From positions 91,144,848-91,208,847 of the forward strand of contig CM063498.1 of NCBI GenBank assembly GCA_032207245.1: a stretch of DNA of 64,000 nt. Direction: 5' to 3'. Below the pieces are notes generated by a model, which was not told the DNA's origin, did no database searches, and saw nothing but the letters and a program-made list of their open reading frames with translations. A program made the translations under genes and the position numbers. This DNA is from Pardosa pseudoannulata. Its lineage: Eukaryota; Arthropoda; Arachnida; Araneae; Lycosidae. Numbering within the stretch: the stretch's first letter is position 1; every line of letters starts with the position of its first letter. Below, piece by piece: positions 40,141-49,100 of this stretch.

Positions 40141-43100
40141 TATCATTGATATATTAAAATTGCATGCCAGTAAAAGTATTAATTTTAAAATTTGAATGCT
40201 GGCAGGTATGTTTATAGATGAAAATAAGTTATGTAAGTTATAAACCAATAGTCTGAGTGACAGATTGAGGGGGAAAGAAAGTTAAGTGGGTGTTAGAAAA
40301 GCAAGTTAGCGTCCTAGTGTATTTTTATGTAAATTAGCCAAGAACTATAAGATAACATCATATGAAAAATCTACAATAATCTTATTAGATCCTAACTATT
40401 ATCAAAACGTCAGCTAGAACTTGTAGTTCTGGCTGATCTGGAATTGAGAATCCACATACACACAATTTTGGACCACATATTCCAAATGACATCCTTTTCT
40501 TGAAGTGTACACGAAAGTCATAGAACACTCCTAACTAATTTTCTAATTTTTTTACAGTTTTGTTACATTTTTTTCCTCTCCTTTTCAGTAGCTATTTATA
40601 TAAGGTGAAGTTCTTGTGCAATTTTTATCTCTGGAAGTCCTCATATGATGTTTCTAAAATGAAATGCAGCTATACTTTTCTAATATGTTGTCCTTGTTTT
40701 CTTGCTTAAGCATCTTCTAACTATAGCTTTAACTGTATAATTCTTACTTAACAATTGTGTTTTTTATTAAGCTTATGTTTTTTATATGTTCTGTTTTATT
40801 ACATTTTCTTTTCTTTCATTTTTCAGTAGCTATTTGTTAGAAAAAATAAACTTGGTTCAAACATATTAGAGCAATGGTTTCGAACCTTTATACTACCAAA
40901 CCTTTCAGGAAAGAAAATTTTTTTCTACACCTCCCCACCTTTTATTTATTTATATTTTGGTAAATGTAATAATAGGCATGGTCTAAATGCTAAACACTTT
41001 ACTATAAAAAAAGATACAATTAATAAATTAATTTTCAGGTAGAACTTTCTTCTTGCACTGTTATTAAATATTATATGTTTTTGATTTTTCAAATTGATAT
41101 CTGTCTGTCTTTCATTAAGTTCAAATGTTAGTTCAAGTCTTTATCTAGGAATTTGTTTTATGAGTTTAACAGAAGTTTTTTTTATGTAAGTTAGCAGTGT
41201 ATAAAGGTTAAAAAACATACTGATTATTCCTAGGGCTATTATAAGATTTGACTAATGTAGTGATGGCCTAGTAAAATATTCTTTTATATCCTAATTTTTA
41301 GAAACAACAAAGTTACATGAACTTGTCCAGCAAAACAAATTTGGTGACCTGTATGAGGCCATCCATAGCCAATCAACAGATATAAATGCAAGAGATAGTA
41401 CTGGTCGTACTCCCTTACATCTTGCTTGTGAATTAGAGAAAAACTTATGTGTAACAACATTAATAACAGAGAGTAAAAAAGGTTTGTATTGTAATGCTAC
41501 ATGTGCCATAACCTTCAATTTTATTTCAATATGAAGTAAATTTATTGATAGAAAATCAAAATTTACTTTCAAAACATTAAATATAATCTATGAACTATTA
41601 GTTATTACTAAACCAAGGCAAATTTAATAATTGAATATCCAAGTATTTATTTATATACATACTTTTATAAATGCAAAATTTTCTAAGACAGTTTTAGATG
41701 TCACTGTTGTATAATTGTTTTACTTTTTCTTCTGCTTAATCAGTTTAGCTTATACTAGTGTGTAAACGCCTCGCGCATCCCCGGCTGCACTTTCTGAAGT
41801 CTGCACGCCTCGTTCCATACCTGCCCGCCTATTTTTACTGGAGCAGGTATCTTGGGTTCGCTTAAAGCCTATGTGGCCGACAATTAATCACAGCAGCGAC
41901 AAAACTCTTGACTAAACATTATTAAGAAGATTAAAAAAAAAAAAACATAAGTACACTTCAATTCATACTCGAATAGGGCTCAAAAAAGACCGAGGACAAA
42001 AATAAACTGTGCCGAGCGGGAAAACACCTCCCTCCGGTCTCTGCTCCATTCACAAGAATGTCCGTTCCCTCCGACCGGGTATCTCCTCTTCACTCCTCTT
42101 TGTGAGGGCCGGGGGGAATCCCTCCCCTTGGTCAAGTTTTCGCCTCCACGGGAAAAAAATGTCCTTTTCTGCAGCTGGCGGGGATGGCATCCATCGCCCC
42201 ACCCTCATGTTGAACCTTTACCAATCCTCTCTCGGGGTGTCCGTCTTCGGCCGCTGAAACAAAAACAGGGGCCCATGTAACACCAGCTCGAATCTTGAGT
42301 CTAGTATTACACGCCCCTTCTACACAATTGAATTTGCCTGTCAAACAGGCTAAATCAATCCACATTTTAACGGCGACTCAAGACGCACAAACCTCCTCAT
42401 TCCCCCTTTTCCCTGTGGTTGTGAGGTGCAAGGGAAACAAGACTAAAAAAAAATACCTTTAATTCTCACTATTTACAGGCAAAAAAAAAAACTAATCTAT
42501 GCTATAAAAATTCACTTCTCTAAGAAACAAAAATTACTCAAAAGAAAAAAAATCAAACTCCTACAAAAGAAAAAATAAACTGCAATAAAAACATACACAT
42601 AAAACTTATTTCCTATGCATAAAACATACACATATACTTATTCTCTACACGAAAAAAAATACTGAAAAGTAAATTAACAATGCAATCAATTATATCTCTG
42701 CTTCACACGAGAGATGCAAAAGGCATCCGAGGCTAGGTGACTGTTTCCGACGTGAGTTTCAAATGAATATGGTTTGTTGCCTTCTCTGCTTTTCAACCCA
42801 AAATCCGTTTTTGAATTTTAGCAGCAAGAACAAAATGTTCTATGCCTCCCCTTCAATGGTGGCCCATTTTCCAACTTTCAGGATCCGAAACCCATTGGTT
42901 TGAAATTCCCCTGTTTGTCTTTCTGCTCAAGCCATCCCCCAAACGAAGTCACAGACCGCACTTCCCTTTTATTTTTAGGCCGATTTAAATTTCCAATACC
43001 CTTTGCTTTCTCTTCCCCCAGACCTTGTCTTCCCCATCCAACTTTATGACCTAGGTGGTCAATTTGTTTAGCAGCATTTTTGTTACCCCGATTTTGGAAT

Positions 43101-46100
43101 TCTCTTTTCTCCACAGACTTAAAAACATCTGTGTGGCCCAAATCTTTGCTTGCCCTTACTCTATCCATTATTACATTAGTGTTCCTTTCCTGTGTTTGGC
43201 TAACATTTAAGTTCACACTCCCCTTTAACTGATTCATAATATCAGGTGGGATTAACACGTCATAATCTAAATTTTTAGCCACCACGTATACTACCTCTGT
43301 CAGGCAACGCAACGACTTATCCCCCTCATTAAAAGACAATTTGGCTTTGACCAGCGGACATCTCACTGGTGGTCCAAAAATTCCTTTCAGGCATATACTA
43401 GGCAAGTTCTTAAAATTACCTTTTCCTAATATATCCTTCCTTACCACCGTTATTTCGCTCCCAGAGTCTAACAATGCTCTAACCGGGTTCCCATTTATTT
43501 TACCGTTTACGTATTGTAATTTCCCTGGCGTTATCACATCATTCTCAGGGAAAGAGCGAACACTGTTGATGACAACTCTTTCTTGAGTTTCCTCCACATC
43601 GACCAGGCTTTCCCTTCCATTCTCTTTGTACCCATCCGTTTCCATTTCAGTGGCCCTATTAACCATGACCTCTTTATTACTCTGGTTCCTTTCGAACCCC
43701 CTATCCACTTTCGGACAGTCCCTTTCATAATGGCCCTTTGATCCACAAGCAAAGCAATTAGAGCTGGCCTGTTTATTGCTCTGGTTTCTTTTCAACCCCC
43801 TGCCTCCGTTCGGACAATCCCTTTTAAGATGACCGTTAACTCCACAGGCAAAGCACCCAGTCTCTCTTTCTTTGACACTTTCCCTCTTACAGTCACTATA
43901 AGCTCCCTTCAAATAGCCATTATCTCTCCCCCTCAGTTCACTCCCCGTCGTGAAAAAGTTACTTTTTCCTGCAGCTGAGAAAAACTGGTCGCATTCCTGG
44001 GCTAACGCTTTCGACTTAAACCAGGATTCTCCCTGCCTCACGAGAATATGAGAAGCAGTTTCCTCATCCAAAAACGACATAATTTTATCTGCCACAATTA
44101 ATTGATTGACCGTTTCAAAATCATGTGCCCCCCTCAATTTACAATAGTAGCTCCACGCCGCGGTCAAACATGAATCATATTGCATGAAATTTTCGTCCGC
44201 ATTCCGCCTAGCTCTCCGAAATTTTTCAAGACACGCCTTCGGTGAAGGTTCAAATTCTTTTAACACCAGTTTTTTTAACCACTTCATAATCACCATACTG
44301 GTCACTTTCCAATTCCGAGAATAAATTTGCGGCTTTTTCTCCCAAAAGACCTAACAAAATTCTCGCCTTTAGCTCCTCTGCTACTTTTTCGAAATCAAAT
44401 GCTTTCTCTAAACTGGAAAAAAAGAAATTTCACCCCTCCGGTTTGGAAGGAACCTTGACCGTGAGTAATCGTATGGTACGAATTATTTCGTCCACCGATT
44501 TTTCCCGGCTACCCCCGTCATTACTGCTTAAACTGCTTCTGTTTCCCATTGCTCTCTCAGTTTCCAATGCTTGCACCCTTAGCCTTTCCATTTCCAATTT
44601 GTGTGCCCTGTTTTTATCCCTCTCTTCTCCCTCTTCTGCCCGTTCCTCTTAATTCCCTCTAGCCAGTTTTTTATAGTTTCCTCATCAAAATCCCCACTCA
44701 AAATCGAGTCTCTCAACTGTATTTTCGTTGCCTCTCCGGGAATTTCCTTTCCCATATCTCTCGCTAGAAGCATGAGATCTGCTTTCTTTTCTCTCATTAA
44801 GAATGCCATTTTCAAAATGCACTTAATGACCCGTAAAAGAAATAAAACTAAACAAAAAAAAAGTTCCAAACTTTACAGAGATAAAAATACAGTAATAATG
44901 AACAAACAAAATACAGAAGAAACCAAATTAAAGAAATCATGCAACTTATGCACATTTACCCTGCTAGCACCTTAGCAATAATTTATTTAAGCTACTCAAA
45001 AATAAATTTTTTGAAGAGAGAAAAAAAACACACTAATCATATCACAATTAACGATTAGCAAGTTTTCCGTTGCACCCCAAATCAACACAACCACGCAAGA
45101 GAAACTGAGAAACAAGAAAATTCATGCATCTACCTTTGCTAGATGACACAATGCTCGGGCCTGGTTTCGCTGGTCAGGTTTTCCGGTAGCTTCCCTCATT
45201 ACTCTTGTTCATCGCTGTCTCATTGAACTCTCTGGTAGCACGCTGCTGTTCGCTTTCTTCCCGTCATTCAGTGCCGAGCGGGAAAACACCTCCCTCCGGT
45301 CTCTGCTCCGTTCACAAGAATGTCCGTTCCCCGTCGCTCCGACCAGGCATCTCCTCTTCACTCCTCTTCGTAAGGGTAGGGGGGAATCCCCCCCTCGGTC
45401 AAGTTTTCGCCTCCACGGGAAGAAAATGTCCTTTTCTGCAGCTGGTGGGGGTGGCATCCATCGTCCCCCCTCATGTTGAACCTTTACCAACCCTTTCTCG
45501 GGGTATCCATCTTCGGCCGCCAAAACAAAAACAGGGGCCCATGTAACACCAGCTCGAATCTTGAGTCTTGTATTACATAGTGGTTAAATTAAAAATGTGT
45601 TCAGCAGTATTTAATCCATGAAAGGTTAATTTTAGCATTAATTCAGAACAGTTCAGTGAGATTAAAAAGTAAACTTCTTACTTCAAAGTTGTAAGTTTTT
45701 AGTCGGTCTTTCTTCAGATGTATAAGAAATAGTTACAATATTAAATGAAATTTAATTAAAATATTTCAAAGGTCGGAGATTGGTACTTTTTATAATGACA
45801 TTTTAAAATTGAAAATAAAATCAAACATGTTTTCTGTTTCTACTAATTACTGATGGTTTAGCAAAGTTAAACCATCTCCATGAATACAAAACTTCCAAAA
45901 AGTCATTAAATAAAATTAAACCCTTTAAAATACCTTTGGTAAAACCCCAAAACAGGAATATGAGAGGGAGATGCCTGGTCAGCTTCACCCCTTTGCAATT
46001 CATGAAAACTTCCATTCTCACTAGAAATTAATCACATTGATGTGTCCATAAGTAAAATGTCTGCTGTTTCCTGTGGAATTAAAGAGACCTACTGGGGCAT

Positions 46101-49100
46101 GGAGCTTTTAAAAATTTGCTTATTCCATCTTTTTAATTAAAAAGATTTCAGAGAAAGTGATTGCTTAGTTCTTCATTCATGGCTTCAACAGGAGTAATAT
46201 TTGCTCAATTCATAAGCTAACGTGTCATTGTGCAGTGCAATGTGGGATGGGATTTGTTGAAAGTAAATAAAATATTGAAAGGATTGCTGAGATTTTCTGT
46301 TAGCTATCCTTTTAACATTTAATTTACTTTTAATGATCTAAAATATTCATGTCAAGTCCCCCCTCTCCCTTTTGTCTAGTCAGAAAGGTGCTATGTAGAA
46401 ACACAATTATTTGTTAAAATTCAAATATCTTCAAAACCCAGTTCAATAGCAGTATCAACATAGTGCAGTCCCTTATAAATTGTAATAAGCTGAGCTTTCA
46501 AGTTTTCTTTCTTTACTTTCTCTGAACCGTCCTTATCTATTGTTTTTTCAAGGTGAATCCTATTTTAATTGTAAATCTGTAGTCATCTTTGAAAATTGTT
46601 TTGTTTTTCTTGTCCTTTTACTATATCTCTTTCACGATTGTCTAATCATATTGTTTGTGTGAATTCAAATTTTTGTTTTTAATTATGACCTCGGCATTAA
46701 AGTTCAAGCATTTTAATGCACACAGTATTATTAGCAAAATAACTTCCTACATTTTGTTTCAGATTCTATAGATTACCATCTCAATTTTACTAACTAATAA
46801 CAGATATAATTCTAAAAATCATTGAAGAGATAGTCAATGTTATAAAATAATGAGCTTTTACTAGAAGAATGCTGTATTTTATTTGAAAACTACATTTTGT
46901 CCATACACACAGATTTTGGTCACGTTGAAGATTCGGCATTTTTAAGCTAAGATTATATGATTTATATATTGTAAACAGATTTTGAAAATAAATTTCTTTT
47001 TTTAAATTAAAAAAAAAAAATTAAATATCTTGATAATATGCAAAAAACAAAATTTATTTTTGCAATTTGTGAAAAGAATGTTTCTTTCTGGGGGTATTTT
47101 AACCTGCTACTTTTGCCACATGATGTTCAAAGAAAATTACCTAATACAATACTACCTTTTAGTGTTGGCTTGAATAAAATGATAAGCAACACTAAATTTT
47201 TGATTTAATTGTATAAGTTACTTGACAAGGTTATGTTCTATAAAAATATCACTCATATAAGAAATCATAAATCACTTCTGTAATATTATGCATTAAAGAT
47301 GATTATTATTTTACTGACAACAAGCTTACTAAATTTATTCACTTTATTAATATGCTTGCATTATTGATCCCAGTTTCTTAAAGAAACCTTGGTACTCAGA
47401 AACCTTGTGTTTCTTTGTCTCTATCAAATAACTAAACTTCATTTGTAATTTTGCTAAGATTATAACAATTAATAATTCTTATAATTTTTCTATGATTGTG
47501 TTTTAATTTTTCTATGATTGTGTATGTTGTGATCTTCAGCAATCATTTTTCTGTTAATAAACAGGGAAATTAATATTCATCTAAATTAGATTAGGCAAAG
47601 ATAACTTTAAATTCTTACTATAAGCTAACTTTAATTTCCCATATTTTGTATCAGATAAATTAAAACTAGACTGAAGTCCACTGTATTTATGAAATATTTA
47701 TTTTCCTACTTTCAAATTTTCAGTCATCAAAGTAAAATTTCTTAAATATTTATGACCAGGTGATAGGTAAACAAGTAGAGACTTATTTTAACATCAAAAT
47801 ATGTGGGTTCAAATCTTACTGTTGGCCAAATTGAAAGGTTTTTGGTACTGGAGTTTGTATCTTACAGTTATATGGATGTCTGTAGTCAGTCAGAATATGT
47901 TTTAAACAATAGATCCCAGTAGTCTTTCAGAAAATTAATAATAGCCAATGTTCTTAACCTTACCAAACCGAAACTTACTGCCAGTATGAATGTTGTAGCC
48001 ATTCAAAATCAGCTTTAAGTAGTAATATCTGGTGCAATCAGACCTTGTGTAACTAAAATGTAACTGTTTTCAGAATGAAACAATTTTTTAAGTGAAATGA
48101 AGTGACGTAGCCCAGATGTAAAATAAAAATGATGTTGCTAAGGCGTGCAGCTATTAGCCAGACTGTAATCGAACATGTCGGTATAAAGAATTTTTTTACT
48201 TGGCACAACAGTTGATGTTCCTTGTGGGGAAATTCTCATATTTTTTACAAACTGCAGTATTCATAAACAATCTTAGAATATGTTTAGAAGTATAAGTGTA
48301 ATTCCATATTATTAGGGATGTTAGAAAAATATCTGTACAGCAGATACTTCTTAAAAAATCCATTTGTTAAAGTATTTATTTAAATTTATCAGCATGATTT
48401 TTTCCAATTTCTTAGTAAAATCTGTGAGTTGATATATCTTATTGTATTTTATTTTTAGCTTTTATATCAGATGAATTAATATGAATCCTTATTCCTATAT
48501 GTAGGCATAAATGTTTTACTTTGTATTTTAAAGTGTTTGAAAATTATTTCCAGAGATATGCAGTACTTTATGTTAAATATTCTTTAAAAAATACCAGAAG
48601 TGGTATAATAAAACTGTTGTCCTAGATTAAAGCTTAATATCTATCAGTACTAATATTGTATATGTTCTTGTAACAGTGAATAATGTTATTACATATTTTG
48701 TAACAGCAAAGTTGTTACCTCATTCAATGTTTTTGAACTACAAGTAATTTCTATTTATTCATTCTTCACTCAGATCCAGCTCTTACTCTTGATTTTAATG
48801 CAGCCGATTTTGAAGGTAATACTCCTCTGCATTTAGCTGTAAAGTCTAATTCAATTGGAATTGTGAAACTGCTGCTTTCATCTGGAGGTATTTATGGTTT
48901 TTAAAAAAATGTAACCTTCCATTGTTGGTACATAAGTATACATATCTGCATTTGGAAACATGGTCTTGTGTGACATCATAACTTAACAATACATTTATCT
49001 TTTTATAAACAGCTTTAGTTTAGTTTATTTTCAATAAGAATTTTCTTAGCTGATTTCAATATCAGCTCATATCAATGAATATGAGTATAAATATACAATA

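Larger units (their letters stand above)
37106..41301. other. SLF1 intron H-I: RNase H relic and microsatellites
   Basis: Holds the relic at 37650-38520 and TA microsatellites listed separately. 38520-39970 and 40200-41300 show nothing recognised. Confidence 0.5.
41761..45577 (-). mobile_element. Ty3-type LTR element with gag-protease, no polymerase (3.8 kb)
   Basis: Read on the - strand the element starts TGTAATAC (45577) and ends GCGTTTACA (41761), giving TG...CA termini, and is flanked by TAGTG at 41756-41760 and 45578-45582. Base composition changes sharply at both edges. Order: partial 5' LTR, leader, gag with two zinc knuckles and a retropepsin-like domain, ~560 bp of A-rich DNA, polypurine tract AGAAGGGGCG (42321-42312), 3' LTR. 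No reverse transcriptase, RNase H or integrase sequence is present, so it is non-autonomous, like TR-GAG elements. Confidence 0.85.
41482..48773. other. SLF1 intron I-J, 7.3 kb, holding the LTR element
   Basis: The LTR element accounts for 41761-45577. 45583-47750 has no recognised feature. Two SINE remnants lie at 47757-48100. Confidence 0.6.

Noticed and set aside
39971..40248. IYIYIY-rich ORFs on both strands
   Set aside because: Translation of the TA microsatellites.
41291..41572. 93-codon ORF on the - strand
   Set aside because: Antisense of SLF1 exon I, whose ankyrin coding and splice sites are clear.
42009..42365. ORFs on both strands at the 3' LTR
   Set aside because: They lie within the LTR repeat and recur in the 5' LTR; no protein family resemblance.
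44601..44975. 124-codon ORF on the + strand
   Set aside because: Antisense shadow of the gag region.
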